A stretch of 64,000 nucleotides of DNA, taken from contig CAIJYV010000026.1 of assembly GCA_903825035.1 (NCBI GenBank), positions 62,001-126,000 on the forward strand, given 5' to 3'. Position 1 is the first letter of the stretch; each line of letters starts with the position of its first letter. Position numbers and translations under genes: made by a program. Shown in pieces: positions 1-8,663 of the stretch. The notes below the pieces were generated by a model that had not been told where the DNA came from, searched no databases, and saw only the letters and a program-made list of their open reading frames with translations. This DNA is from an uncultured Actinomycetes bacterium (GTDB taxonomy: Bacteria > Actinomycetota > Acidimicrobiia > Acidimicrobiales > RAAP-2).

Positions 1-274
1 CACTTCGATCGCCTTTCAATGGGGCCAAGTACAGCGCCGTGTCCGCTGGCTGGGGATCAAGGTGAACTTCACTGACTCGCTTCAGTCCCGAATCTTGGAC
101 CAGAGCGAAAGACCACGAACCAGCACCGTTGGTAACAACCACCTCTTCACCCACTTGGGCGCGGAGTACTTTTCGCAGGTGGTGTTCGGCTTCCTTTTCA
201 AGAAGTGGGTTCGCTGGGTCGGATACGCGAAGTTGCGTTAACGCTTCAACTCGGCGCGTCCACTCGATCAGCAT
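1..274 (-). CDS. rsmE: 16S rRNA m3U1498 methyltransferase RsmE, N-terminal part (cut by window edge)
   Basis: Only the first 91 codons are inside the window; the gene runs off the left edge. The translation carries the RsmE N-terminal PUA-like domain with the pattern HLRKVLRAQVGEE (about residues 31-43) and APLKGDRS near the cut, which matches the family's conserved linker into the SPOUT methyltransferase domain. RsmE methylates N3 of U1498 in 16S rRNA. The ATG overlaps the dnaJ stop (TAATG), so it is translated with dnaJ, and rsmE after dnaJ is a widespread bacterial order. The catalytic domain is not visible. Family assignment is fairly sure. Confidence 0.8.
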   Translation of the reverse strand, partial: MLIEWTRRVEALTQLRVSDPANPLLEKEAEHHLRKVLRAQVGEEVVVTNGAGSWSFALVQDSGLKRVSEVHLDPQPADTALYLAPLKGDRS

Positions 275-1356
275 TACCGGTGGCCCTTGCGCCGCTTACC
301 CGGTTCGGTGACCGAGATGGATTGTTTCTGCGCAAACTCGCGAAGGAGTGCCTCGCTCTCCTCATCGAGATTGGTGGGCGTGTCGACGACTACGTGAACG
401 AACAACTCACCGTGGTGTCGCGAGTGCAATCGCGGCATACCTTCTCCGCGGAATCGCAAAACTGTTCCGTTCTGCGTCCCAGGCTCTATTTCAACCTTGA
501 CCTCGCCGCGCAAGGTAGGGGCGCTGAGATGTGCTCCGAGCGCCGCTTCGACGAATGAAATGTGTAGTTCGTGGTGAAGATTTTCGCCATCACGTTCAAA
601 GCGATCGTCGGGCGTGATTCGCAGGTGAACGTACAACTGACCAAATCCGCCACCTCGCGCGCCGGCCGGACCCTTATTGGCAATTCGCATAGTCGAACCA
701 TCTTCAACACCTGCTGGCACCTGAACGTTCAAGGTCACCTCTTCGTTCGTGAGGCCACTTCCACGACAGGTTTCACAGGGAGTCTCAATACGCGTTCCGA
801 AGCCTTGGCACCGGGTGCAAACAGAGGCACTCATCATCTGACCGAGAATTGAATTTCGCACTCGACGCACCTGACCCGCACCCGCGCACTCCACGCAGGT
901 AATTGGAGAGGTTCCCGCCGCGGCCCCGCGGCCCGAACACTCCTTGCAGTGTTGGGGCATCGTGACAGTTAGGTCCTTGGTGACTCCATAACCCGCATCA
1001 TCCAAGGTGATTTCCATGACCACCTGGGCATCTTGGCCTGGTTGAGGTCCGGCGTTGCGTTGCTGGAACCCTCCCATGCCCCCGAAGAACATGTCAAAAA
1101 TGTCTTGCACACTGCCTTGACCGAAGGGATTCTGATTCTGATCGGTCGAGCCGAAACGGTCGTACTGGGCGCGACGGTCGGGGTCCGAGAGAACCTCATA
1201 AGCCTGCGAGATCTCTTTGAACTTCGCCTCCGCTTCGTGGTTCCCGGGATTGGCATCGGGATGATATTTGCGCGCCAGGCGGCGGTAAGAAGTTTTGATC
1301 TCTTCGTGGGTGACAGTCTGCTCAACTTCGAGCACCTCATACAAATTTGCACTCAT
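274..1356 (-). CDS. dnaJ: Chaperone DnaJ
   Basis: A 360-residue type I J-protein that stimulates DnaK ATPase and hands over unfolded proteins in the cytoplasm. The J domain covers residues 4-70 with the essential HPD at 32-34. A Gly/Phe-rich linker follows, then four CxxCxGxG zinc repeats ([32 protein letters not shown]), then the substrate-binding C-terminal domains. Length is normal for type I. Its ATG overlaps the hrcA stop by 4 bp and its stop overlaps the rsmE start, so the three genes form one operon under the CIRCE element upstream of hrcA. Because it directly follows hrcA without dnaK or grpE, it may be the second DnaJ (DnaJ2) typical of actinobacteria. Confidence 0.95.
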   Translation of the reverse strand: MSANLYEVLEVEQTVTHEEIKTSYRRLARKYHPDANPGNHEAEAKFKEISQAYEVLSDPDRRAQYDRFGSTDQNQNPFGQGSVQDIFDMFFGGMGGFQQRNAGPQPGQDAQVVMEITLDDAGYGVTKDLTVTMPQHCKECSGRGAAAGTSPITCVECAGAGQVRRVRNSILGQMMSASVCTRCQGFGTRIETPCETCRGSGLTNEEVTLNVQVPAGVEDGSTMRIANKGPAGARGGGFGQLYVHLRITPDDRFERDGENLHHELHISFVEAALGAHLSAPTLRGEVKVEIEPGTQNGTVLRFRGEGMPRLHSRHHGELFVHVVVDTPTNLDEESEALLREFAQKQSISVTEPGKRRKGHR

Positions 1357-2399
1357 CGATCTCGCTCCCCCTCAAAATGTTTAGTCAAGTGTTCGGACAC
1401 GCTGCGCGTCGTCGCCATCAGTTCGGAGTACTTAATCCGAGTGGGCCCAAGGAGCCCCACTGCGCCAATGGTCTCCCCCTCGACCGTGACCGGAGCGACG
1501 ATGACCGCACAACTAGCCAACGGTTCGAGTTGATTTTCCGACCCAATTTTTACCGCCACGTCCTCGGCCAAGACCTCTTCAATCATGGAGACTACGACCA
1601 GCTCTTGCTCCAATATGGCCAGTACATTTCTCACGTTGTCAACGCCATCAATTGATTCAGCAACCTTGGACGACCCGCCAATAAAGACCTGCTCGCCCTC
1701 TCTCGTTGGTTGTTCGGCGTGAAGGATAGCGACGCTTTCTCGAACCAGAGTCGCAACGCCATCTTGTCGTGACGGTACTTGCACCCGGTCTGAAATGGTG
1801 GTCCCGTGCAATAGCGCGTTCAGTTGCTTTGATGCTTCGGCGACATCGGTGTGATCGGCTTCGAAATCGACCAGGACTGAATGTTTCAAAACAGTTCCAT
1901 CCGAAAAGACGGTCACGAGCAGTTGGTGATGTGCGTCGAGGTTCACCAATTGCACGCTGACAATCGGCGCCGTCGAGCTCGATCCACCCAGTACAACCGA
2001 GGTGTAGTTGGTTAGTTTGCTCAACATCATTGACGTTTGCTCCAACACGTCTTCAACTTCGCCTCGCACGGTCGCGAAGAATTCGCTTAGTTGTTGTTGT
2101 TTGGCGGCGCCGAGTTTTCCGGACTTCAAGTGGTCCACGAAATAGCGGTATCCCTTGTCGGTCGGAACTCGACCGGCCGAAGTGTGGGGTTGCGCTAAAT
2201 AGCCTTGGCGCTCGAGCGAGACCATCTCTGAGCGGACAGTCGCGGGTGAAACATCGAGTTTGGCGTTCTGGGTTACCGAGGACGACCCGACGGGCTGGGC
2301 AGTATCGACGTGCTCGGCGACGACCGCTTCAAGGATGGAGGCCTTGCGCTGGTCCAAGTCCGTTTGACTTGAGTCTGGGGTGGAGGGTTTTTGTGCCAT
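1353..2399 (-). CDS. hrcA: Heat-inducible transcription repressor HrcA
   Basis: A 348-residue HrcA, the repressor that binds CIRCE operators and is held active by GroEL. The N-terminal winged helix contains [10 protein letters not shown] and is followed by the conserved motif [18 protein letters not shown]; the C-terminal GAF-like domain ends with the typical [10 protein letters not shown] segment. A longer open frame reaches upstream to 2618, but family alignment starts at the Met of MAQKPS (2399), and the operator and -10 element lie immediately upstream, so 2399 is chosen. hrcA overlaps dnaJ by 4 bp. Autoregulation is expected from the CIRCE element at 2411-2435. Confidence 0.93.
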   Translation of the reverse strand: MAQKPSTPDSSQTDLDQRKASILEAVVAEHVDTAQPVGSSSVTQNAKLDVSPATVRSEMVSLERQGYLAQPHTSAGRVPTDKGYRYFVDHLKSGKLGAAKQQQLSEFFATVRGEVEDVLEQTSMMLSKLTNYTSVVLGGSSSTAPIVSVQLVNLDAHHQLLVTVFSDGTVLKHSVLVDFEADHTDVAEASKQLNALLHGTTISDRVQVPSRQDGVATLVRESVAILHAEQPTREGEQVFIGGSSKVAESIDGVDNVRNVLAILEQELVVVSMIEEVLAEDVAVKIGSENQLEPLASCAVIVAPVTVEGETIGAVGLLGPTRIKYSELMATTRSVSEHLTKHFEGERDR

Positions 2400-2410
2400 A
2401 GGTGCCTTAC

Positions 2411-2435
2411 TGGCAGTCAATTCTACCGAGTGCCA
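2411..2435. promoter_or_regulatory. CIRCE operator of hrcA-dnaJ
   Basis: An inverted repeat of 8-bp arms separated by exactly 9 nt: TGGCAGTC-N9-GAGTGCCA. It differs from the CIRCE consensus (TTAGCACTC-N9-GAGTGCTAA) at a few places, and the arms mismatch at one pair. It lies 12 bp upstream of the hrcA start. The 9-nt spacer on the minus strand contains TAGAAT, a good -10 element, so bound HrcA would cover the promoter of its own operon. The divergent DinB gene also starts within about 55 bp. Confidence 0.8.
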
Positions 2436-2476
2436 AGGCCAGTGTGCTCCCTCTGGCAAACCAGGCGAGAAGGTCC

Positions 2477-2482
2477 TATGGT
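2477..2482 (+). promoter_or_regulatory. -10 element of the DinB-family gene, leaderless
   Basis: TATGGT lies 6 nt before the GTG at 2489, with no Shine-Dalgarno in between. The spacing puts transcription start at or next to the start codon. It matches the pattern seen at many other genes of this window. Confidence 0.55.
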
Positions 2483-2488
2483 GGCGGA

Positions 2489-3010
2489 GTGAGCGACACC
2501 GAAAAAGTCGAACGAAGCCAACCAATCGGCACCGCCGAAGAGCGCACCCAACTAGAGGGTTTCTTGGATTTTTACCGCAACACCCTCTTACGTAAATGTC
2601 AGGGCTTAAGTGACGCACAACTCAAGAGCCACCCCGTTGCCACCTCGGATTTGACTCTACTGGGCCTCATTCGCCACTACGCCGGGGTCGAACAGTTTTG
2701 GTTCGAGCACATCTTCGCCAACGAACTTTCCACCTGGTACTACGACGCCGCGAACGACCCCGATGTTGATTTTCACGACCTGGACGGAATCTCTGTCGAA
2801 GAGGCACTAAGTAATTTTCATTCGTCCATCGCCACGAGTAAGCGGATCGCTCTGGGGCACGCTGTTGACACGGTCGCCACCCTTCCCCACCCCATGGGGT
2901 ACCCGGTGAATCTTCGGTGGATTTACCTTCACCTCATCGAAGAATATGCTCGGCACGCGGGACACGCTGACTTGCTTCGTGAATTGATTGACGGAACTGT
3001 CGGCTACTAG
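2489..3010 (+). CDS. DinB/DUF664 family protein
   Basis: A 173-residue helical-bundle protein of the DinB-like/DUF664 group, many of which are metal-dependent thiol transferases using mycothiol or bacillithiol. Visible motifs are [16 protein letters not shown], with the first metal-ligand-type His, and a C-terminal [18 protein letters not shown] with two more His in the usual place. An open frame extends upstream to 2402, but those residues are not family-like and the CIRCE element lies there. GTG 2489 is preceded by a TATGGT -10 at 6 nt. The substrate cannot be told. The gene converges on lepA with a 4-bp overlap of the stops. Confidence 0.8.
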   Translation: MSDTEKVERSQPIGTAEERTQLEGFLDFYRNTLLRKCQGLSDAQLKSHPVATSDLTLLGLIRHYAGVEQFWFEHIFANELSTWYYDAANDPDVDFHDLDGISVEEALSNFHSSIATSKRIALGHAVDTVATLPHPMGYPVNLRWIYLHLIEEYARHAGHADLLRELIDGTVGY

Positions 3011-4806
3011 TCCTCGAGCTTGAGAGCGGCGACGAAGGCTTCTTGGGGCACTTCAACGCGCCCCAAGTTCTTCATCCGCTTCTTTCCCTCTTTTTGCTTT
3101 TCGAGCAACTTACGCTTACGGGTGATGTCTCCGCCGTAACACTTGGCGAGCACGTCCTTGCGTCGGGCCTTGACCGTTTCACGAGCGATTACGCGCGAAC
3201 CCACCGCGGCCTGGATTGGCACGTCAAACATCTGACGTGGGATGAGTTCTTTCAACCGCTCGGCCATCTTGCGCCCGTAGTAGTCAGCATTGGACTTATG
3301 GACGATGGTCGAGAAGGCGTCAACCGGTTCGTGGTTTATCAGCAGGTCCACTCGAACCAGTTGAGAGGTGACGTACCCAGCCGGTTCGTAGTCCAACGAG
3401 GCGTAACCCTTGGTGCGGGATTTGAGGGCGTCAAAGAAGTCAATGACCACCTCGGCGAGGGGAATTGAGTATCTGAGCTCTACGCGTTCCGTGGAGAGGT
3501 AGTCCATCTTGATCATCTCGGCTCGACGACTCTGGCATAGATCCATGATGGCCCCAAGGTACTCCGAAGGCGAAAGGATGGAGATGTCGAGCATTGGTTC
3601 ATCAATGTGATCGAGACGAGAAGGGTCGGGCAATTCCGTGGGATTATCGATGACAATTTCGCTGCCGTCGGTCAAGAAAGCGCGGTAGACCACCGAGGGT
3701 GCGGTAGCGATGATGTCCAAGTTATATTCACGCTCCAAACGCTCACGCACAATTTCCATGTGCAACAAGCCCAAGAATCCACAGCGGAATCCAAAACCAA
3801 GCGCGTGAGAGTTTTCGGGTTCGAAGGTAATTGACGCGTCATTCAATTTGAGCTTGTCTAGTGAGTCTCGCAAGTCAGCGAGGTCATCACCGTCGATTGG
3901 GTAGATGCCGCAAAAGACCATGGGTTTGGGATCCATGTATCCCGACAGCGGCGCGGCTGCTGGGCGAAGAGCGTCGGTGATGGTCTCACCGGACTTTGCC
4001 CCACCTACATCCTTAATTCCCGCGATGATGTAGCCAACCTCTCCGGGACCCATTTCGGAGACTTTCTTTAAGTCTGGCGTGCGAATACCAATCTCTTCGA
4101 TTTCGTGGTTGGCGCCCACCTGCATCATGCGAATTTTCATGTCATCGCGCAAGGTGCCGTCGACGATTCTGATGGAACTCACTACGCCGCGGTACTGGTC
4201 GTAGTTAGAGTCAAAAATCAGGGCTTGCAGTGAAGCATTCGGGTCACCCTTGGGCGCTGGGATTCGCTCCACAATTGCGTCCAGTAATTCTGGAACGCCC
4301 ACGCCGGTCTTGGCTGAAATAGTGAGAACCTCATTCGCGCGAATCCCGAGAACTCGTTCGAGCTCTTCCTTGCAGCGATCAGGATCTGCGGCCGGCAGGT
4401 CAATCTTGTTGAGAACGGCAACAATTTCAAGGTTGTTCTCGATGGCTTGGTAACAATTCGCCAAGGTTTGGGCCTGGATACCCTGGGAGGCGTCAACTAA
4501 CAGCACTGCGCCTTCGCAGGCCGCGAGCGATCTCGAAACTTCGTAACCGAAGTCCACGTGACCGGGGGTGTCGATTAGCTGAATAATGCTGTCTTTCCAG
4601 TGAACGCGAACATTTTGCGCCTTAATCGTGATGCCTCGCTCACGTTCAATATCCATTGAGTCCAAGTACTGAGCTCGCATGAGACGTGGGTCAACCGCGC
4701 CAGTTATTTCGAGAATTCGATCAGACAGCGTCGACTTACCGTGGTCGATGTGAGCGATGATGCTCAGATTTCTAATTTTAGATATGTCGACTTTTGGCGT
4801 ACTCAC
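3007..4806 (-). CDS. lepA: Elongation factor 4 (LepA)
   Basis: A full-length 599-residue EF-4, a ribosome-bound GTPase that back-translocates or remodels stalled ribosomes. The G1 motif AHIDHGKST is at 18-26, DTPGHVDFG (G3) follows near residue 80 and NKIDLP (G4) near 133. The EF-G-like domains and the LepA-specific C-terminal tail with [13 protein letters not shown] are present. The start is GTG 4806. Upstream is TAACCT, 9 nt before the GTG, a possible -10, and no clear Shine-Dalgarno. The gene is divergent from the secreted OmpA-domain protein. Confidence 0.96.
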   Translation of the reverse strand: MSTPKVDISKIRNLSIIAHIDHGKSTLSDRILEITGAVDPRLMRAQYLDSMDIERERGITIKAQNVRVHWKDSIIQLIDTPGHVDFGYEVSRSLAACEGAVLLVDASQGIQAQTLANCYQAIENNLEIVAVLNKIDLPAADPDRCKEELERVLGIRANEVLTISAKTGVGVPELLDAIVERIPAPKGDPNASLQALIFDSNYDQYRGVVSSIRIVDGTLRDDMKIRMMQVGANHEIEEIGIRTPDLKKVSEMGPGEVGYIIAGIKDVGGAKSGETITDALRPAAAPLSGYMDPKPMVFCGIYPIDGDDLADLRDSLDKLKLNDASITFEPENSHALGFGFRCGFLGLLHMEIVRERLEREYNLDIIATAPSVVYRAFLTDGSEIVIDNPTELPDPSRLDHIDEPMLDISILSPSEYLGAIMDLCQSRRAEMIKMDYLSTERVELRYSIPLAEVVIDFFDALKSRTKGYASLDYEPAGYVTSQLVRVDLLINHEPVDAFSTIVHKSNADYYGRKMAERLKELIPRQMFDVPIQAAVGSRVIARETVKARRKDVLAKCYGGDITRKRKLLEKQKEGKKRMKNLGRVEVPQEAFVAALKLED

Positions 4807-4936
4807 GGCGACTTCAGGTTAGTTGGTGTCACCTTCAGTAAAGCTTTGTAACAGTCTTTATCTCAAAGTGCCTTCTTCGAGGCTACGAATGACTAACCTT
4901 ACCAAGGGCAATTTTGCCCGTTTAAGGAGAATTTGA

Positions 4937-6289
4937 ATGAATATGTTTAAGCGAACCAGCGCAGGCCTTGCGTTGGTCACCACCGCCCTCTTGGGCTCGG
5001 CTGCCTTGCAGGTTGGAGTTGCTAACGCAACACCCGCCACCTTTGGCACCACAATCACAACGGTTCACGTTTTGACCTCGACGGTGACCCAGGCGCCCCA
5101 GAGCAGCGTTTACGACGCTCAGGGCAACCTCTGGGTTCAATACAACACTGGCCTCGTGAAGGTTTCCAAAGCCGGCGTCGAGACTCAGATCCTTTCAACC
5201 AGTGGCCAGACCTGGCCGGTAGCTCACCCAAGCGGCATCGACGGCTCAACTGGTTACCTTTACGGCAGCAATCTCATTGTCCGTAACGGCTACATCTACT
5301 TCACCGACGGTGAGCTGGGAATTGCTCGCATTTCGACGAGCCTGAACCGCTTGGCTACCACCTCAGACATCCACATGGTGGTTGACACGAGTAACGTAAC
5401 TAATACTGGCGCCTGCACTAGTGACAACAGTTTCTTCACTGTCGACGCGAGCGGAAACGTTGTGTTCTCTGACTACAGCAACCTTTGCATTCACCATGCC
5501 AACGCGGCGGCAACTTCATTCTCCGTTTTCGAAGCATCCGCTTCCGATGTCTCGGCTATTGCCTTTGGTAATGACGGAAAGTTGTACCAAGTATTTGGCT
5601 CAACCAGTCAGTTCCAGCGCACCACCATCTCCGGTGCTGGCGCAGGCACATGGACCGACTGGGGCCTCGCTACTGAGCAGACCGCGCCAGTTCGCAGCTT
5701 TGCTTTCCAGCCACGCACCGGGTACATCTTTGGTCTTGACGGAACCGGTTTGTTTGTTCTCGTTCCGAACAAGGACGGCTCCTTCACCGACGCCGACCAA
5801 TCCGGAATGCCAATCGGGCCTGGATTCACAGGTTTGATTGAAGGAGGAGCGGGCGTTTTGGACACCACGGCCTACACCGTTAGCTACGACCTGGCTAACT
5901 GCGTGATTACCCAAGAGCCCACCCAAATTGTCAAGATCTGCTCCAACCCCGGTGGTGGAGTGATCATCCGTCCATTCGACGTTGCTTCGTCGAACCGTGG
6001 TCCCGTTTACAACCAGGTCATGGCTTTGGCCAAGGCCATCAAGACCGCTGGTGCTACCAGCGTCACTTTGACTGGTTACACCGACAACACCGGCTCTGCC
6101 AAGGTGAATGCCACCTTGAGCCACCAGCGTGCCCTAGAAGTGAAGATTCTTCTCAAGAAGTTCCTCATTTCGCTGAAGGATGGCGCAGTCAAGATCACTG
6201 TTGTGGCTGGCGGTTCTTCGAACCCCGTTGCCTCCAACGCGACTGCCGCTGGACGTGCATTGAACCGTCGAGTTGAGGCCCTTTTCTAA
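4937..6289 (+). CDS. Secreted protein with beta-propeller-like region and C-terminal OmpA domain
   Basis: A 450-residue exported protein. A signal peptide ends near residue 31 (VANA/TPAT). Residues about 40-310 contain repeated strand-rich units such as SSVYDAQGNLWVQY and VTIAF-type blades resembling NHL/virginiamycin-lyase propellers. Residues about 345-450 form an OmpA-like domain, with TLTGYTDNTGSAKVN and LSHQRALEVKILL holding the Asp and Arg that bind diaminopimelate in this family, and a C-terminal Phe. A strong AAGGAG lies 7 nt before the ATG. The protein probably binds peptidoglycan outside the membrane. OmpA domains are unusual in monoderm bacteria. The propeller reading is tentative; the OmpA domain is clear. 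Confidence 0.75.
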   Translation: MNMFKRTSAGLALVTTALLGSAALQVGVANATPATFGTTITTVHVLTSTVTQAPQSSVYDAQGNLWVQYNTGLVKVSKAGVETQILSTSGQTWPVAHPSGIDGSTGYLYGSNLIVRNGYIYFTDGELGIARISTSLNRLATTSDIHMVVDTSNVTNTGACTSDNSFFTVDASGNVVFSDYSNLCIHHANAAATSFSVFEASASDVSAIAFGNDGKLYQVFGSTSQFQRTTISGAGAGTWTDWGLATEQTAPVRSFAFQPRTGYIFGLDGTGLFVLVPNKDGSFTDADQSGMPIGPGFTGLIEGGAGVLDTTAYTVSYDLANCVITQEPTQIVKICSNPGGGVIIRPFDVASSNRGPVYNQVMALAKAIKTAGATSVTLTGYTDNTGSAKVNATLSHQRALEVKILLKKFLISLKDGAVKITVVAGGSSNPVASNATAAGRALNRRVEALF

Positions 6290-6308
6290 GCCTCGCTTGA
6301 GCATTTCA

Positions 6309-6341
6309 ACGGCCCGCCCCACTTGGGGCGGGCCGTTTTTG
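6309..6341 (+). terminator. Rho-independent terminator after the OmpA-domain gene
   Basis: A perfect 12-bp G+C-rich stem (6309-6320 with 6325-6336), a 4-nt loop, then a run of T. It sits 20 bp after the stop codon and insulates rpsT, whose promoter starts just after it. Confidence 0.92.
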
Positions 6342-6423
6342 CTTTATTTGAATGAATTCACTTTTTACTGCTAAAGTAGCCAAGCCCGCGTAACGGACGT
6401 TGCGCTCGAGAACGAGGTTGTTT

Positions 6424-6690
6424 GTGGCAAATATTAAGAGCCAAATCAAGCGTATTAAGACCAACGAAGCTGCGCGCGAGCGCAACAAGCGCGTGAAGTC
6501 CGAGGTCCGCACCCGAACCAAGAACGCCTTGGCTGCTGCCGGCACCGAGAACGAGCTAGAGACTTTGAAGGCCGCTATCAAGCGCATCGACAAAGCCGCC
6601 ACCAAGGGTGTTATTCACAAGAACCAGGCTGCGAACAAGAAGTCTGGCTTGATGCGCCGCATCAACGCCCTTAAGACAACTAAGGCTTAG
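6424..6690 (+). CDS. rpsT: 30S ribosomal protein S20
   Basis: An 88-residue basic protein that binds 16S rRNA early in 30S assembly. The start is GTG 6424 (VANIKSQIKRIKTNE), the usual S20 N-terminus; eight extra upstream codons are not family-like. GAGG lies about 8 nt upstream. A TAAAGT near 6371 with TTGAAT 18 nt before it may be the promoter. The stop overlaps the stop of holA on the other strand. rpsT beside holA is a very common bacterial arrangement. Confidence 0.95.
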   Translation: MANIKSQIKRIKTNEAARERNKRVKSEVRTRTKNALAAAGTENELETLKAAIKRIDKAATKGVIHKNQAANKKSGLMRRINALKTTKA

Positions 6691-7691
6691 CGTCTCGCTG
6701 TCGCGTGTAGTCGCGACAATCGAGCCACCAGCACTTCCAGCACCGTCAGATCGGTCAGATCTTGATCGTTCGTCACATCCCGGCCGAAATCAACTCCACC
6801 CTTTAGATCCACATCCGCTTGGGCCAACAGGTGGATCGCCACGGCGAAACTATCTTGAGACAGCGCCTTGCTCTCCTTGATGAAGTACTGGGCCTGCTTT
6901 TCCGTTTTCTTAAAGGTCTTCATAACCTCAGCAACGTCCAAGTTCTTGCCCGAAATACTCGCACGGTCGATGTAAAAGTTTCGCAAGCTCCCCAAAATTG
7001 GCAGTGCCGCCAACGACTCCGAGTCGAGCATCCGGCGCACCGCCACGATTGCCCCCGTCGTGTCTCCCTTGCAGATGAATCGTGTGAGGTCCCACGAATA
7101 CACGCCACCTTGTTCACCTAGGTACGGCTCAATCATTTCGAAGGTGAGGGGTTCCTCGGAAAACAACGCGGCGAGAGTCCTAGCCAAGTTGTCGACTCGA
7201 CTGAAATCCTCACCAAAGTGTTCGGCTAAGAGGTCAATTCCGGGCCGATCAAGTTTCACCTTGTGTTGATTCAGTCGACTAGTGATGTACTCAACGTGAC
7301 TTTTGCTTGATGTGCCAACAGCAAAGTTGATTACTTCGTCGGCAAAGTCAGCAACAGTCCCCTTCTTAGCCCCAACTACGCCCGCAATGAGCACCACCCC
7401 GTCAACGGGATTCTCAGCCCACGACCTAATCGCAGCCACGGAATCACTCAAGAGGTGTTGGGCATCTCGCAGAACAACTACCCGCTTGCTGGTTAAAAAG
7501 GGAGGCGAGTTGATCGCCGTAATAGCCGCTGAAATTAGGGCGTCGCGCTCATCCACCGGTGAAGACTTCAAGGTGATGTCCTCTAGGGCGAAGGAAGGGT
7601 CGAGCTCGCCCAGTTCACGAGCAATGATGATCTGCAGCTCATCATTGACCATCGTGGGTGATGAACCCTGTACGCACACAAATTGTGTCAT
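6687..7691 (-). CDS. holA: DNA polymerase III subunit delta
   Basis: A 334-residue clamp-loader delta subunit, which opens the sliding clamp during replication. The N-terminal AAA-like fold starts with FVCVQGSSPTMV, followed by PPFLTSKRVVVLRDA, a conserved HolA element; the helical domain II contains GGVYSWDLTRFIC, and the collar domain ends with VDLKGG. No Walker A lysine is expected in delta. The start overlaps the folP-like stop by 4 bp (ATGA), so the two genes are co-translated. Confidence 0.92.
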   Translation of the reverse strand: MTQFVCVQGSSPTMVNDELQIIIARELGELDPSFALEDITLKSSPVDERDALISAAITAINSPPFLTSKRVVVLRDAQHLLSDSVAAIRSWAENPVDGVVLIAGVVGAKKGTVADFADEVINFAVGTSSKSHVEYITSRLNQHKVKLDRPGIDLLAEHFGEDFSRVDNLARTLAALFSEEPLTFEMIEPYLGEQGGVYSWDLTRFICKGDTTGAIVAVRRMLDSESLAALPILGSLRNFYIDRASISGKNLDVAEVMKTFKKTEKQAQYFIKESKALSQDSFAVAIHLLAQADVDLKGGVDFGRDVTNDQDLTDLTVLEVLVARLSRLHATARR

Positions 7692-8545
7692 CGAGCCTCC
7701 AGTATGCGAGTAATCGTATCTCGGACCCGAACCGTTCCCTCAACGTCGTGAACGCGCAAGACTCGACACCCCAGGGAGATCCCCATCGAGGAGGCTGCCA
7801 ATGAGGACTCGCGCCGCTCGGTGACCGCTTGGTCAAAAATCTTACCCAGGAAAGTTTTGTTCGACGATGAGAGCAAGAGTGGAAAGCCAAGTTTCGAAAG
7901 CGAATCCGAGTGACGAAGGAGATCGAGTGACTGGCTCGCGGTCTTGCCTAAATCTAGGCCGGCATCCAAAATAATTCTGTTCGGTGCAATTCCGGCAGCG
8001 AGGGCTCGGTCCTTTCGCTCCAAAAGAAACTCCGTGACCGATTCACTCACGTTGTCATACTGCGGATTCGGGTCTGCCACGCGTGGACGAAGTCTGATGT
8101 GAGTAGCGACCACGGTGGCGTTGTGGCGCGCCGCAACCCTCAAATACTCGGGGTCGCCAAATCCACTGATGTCATTGCCAACCACCACGCCCTCGCTAAA
8201 ACAGGCATCAGCGACACTCGCGCGCCATGTATCGATGCTGAGCGGAGTATCGAAGCGCGCTCGAAGGGCCGCTATGGCGGGAACGACTCGATCGAGTTCT
8301 TCGCTCTCGCTCACTTCATCGCCGGGACCCGCTTTGACCCCACCCACATCCAAGAGGTCGGCGCCATCTTTCACTAATTGTTCGGCTCGTTTGAGAAAAT
8401 CATCGAAGTTATAAGTCGCCGCCGGAGCGAAAAAGGAGTCCTTCGTCCGGTTCAAAATACCCATTACGAGGGCGCGGTAGGTGAGGTCGTAGGATCGGTC
8501 GCCCAATGCCAGCGAAACCGGGGGCGCAAGCCAGGTAACTTCCAT
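7688..8545 (-). CDS. folP2: Dihydropteroate synthase homologue, FolP2 type
   Basis: A 285-residue TIM barrel of the pterin-binding family. The N-terminal motif reads MGILNRTKDSFF rather than the canonical MGILNVTPDSF, and the second motif is DVGGVKAGPGDEV, which resembles mycobacterial FolP2 rather than FolP1. Later residues that bind pterin or phosphate are kept: SIDTWRA, VGNDISG, LDAGLDLGKT, SNKTFLG and RVHDV. Mycobacterial FolP2 proteins are reported to lack normal DHPS activity, so the function here is open. ATG 8545 is chosen because GGAAGG lies 6 nt upstream; eight upstream codons in frame are unlikely. Three inverted repeats occupy the upstream region. Confidence 0.8.
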   Translation of the reverse strand: MEVTWLAPPVSLALGDRSYDLTYRALVMGILNRTKDSFFAPAATYNFDDFLKRAEQLVKDGADLLDVGGVKAGPGDEVSESEELDRVVPAIAALRARFDTPLSIDTWRASVADACFSEGVVVGNDISGFGDPEYLRVAARHNATVVATHIRLRPRVADPNPQYDNVSESVTEFLLERKDRALAAGIAPNRIILDAGLDLGKTASQSLDLLRHSDSLSKLGFPLLLSSSNKTFLGKIFDQAVTERRESSLAASSMGISLGCRVLRVHDVEGTVRVRDTITRILEAR

Positions 8546-8561
8546 GCCTTTCCTTCCGGGT

Positions 8562-8614
8562 CTAGGCAAGAGAGCCTAGGTCGAAAAAGACCTAAAATCG
8601 TCACTTAACGATTT
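8562..8614. repeat. Three consecutive perfect inverted repeats between folP2 and the PAC2 gene
   Basis: Read on the plus strand: CTAGGC-6-GCCTAG (8562-8579), TAGGTC-6-GACCTA (8577-8594, sharing TAG with the first), and AAATCG-8-CGATTT (8595-8614). All arms pair perfectly. They lie in the divergent control region, before the folP2 Shine-Dalgarno on the minus strand. The first two stems exclude one another, which would suit an attenuator or RNA switch; operators are the alternative. Confidence 0.55.
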
Positions 8615-8663
8615 CCCCTAGCGGTCAAAACTGACTAGAAAGGGAGCAGGAGAAAGGCGAGGC

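Noticed and set aside
2400-2618. 73-codon N-terminal extension of hrcA
   Set aside because: The extension covers the CIRCE operator, the -10 and the divergent gene start, and has no HrcA-like residues.
5600-6124. 174-codon minus-strand frame inside the OmpA-domain gene
   Set aside because: Shadow frame; the plus strand encodes a signal peptide, recognisable OmpA domain and terminator.
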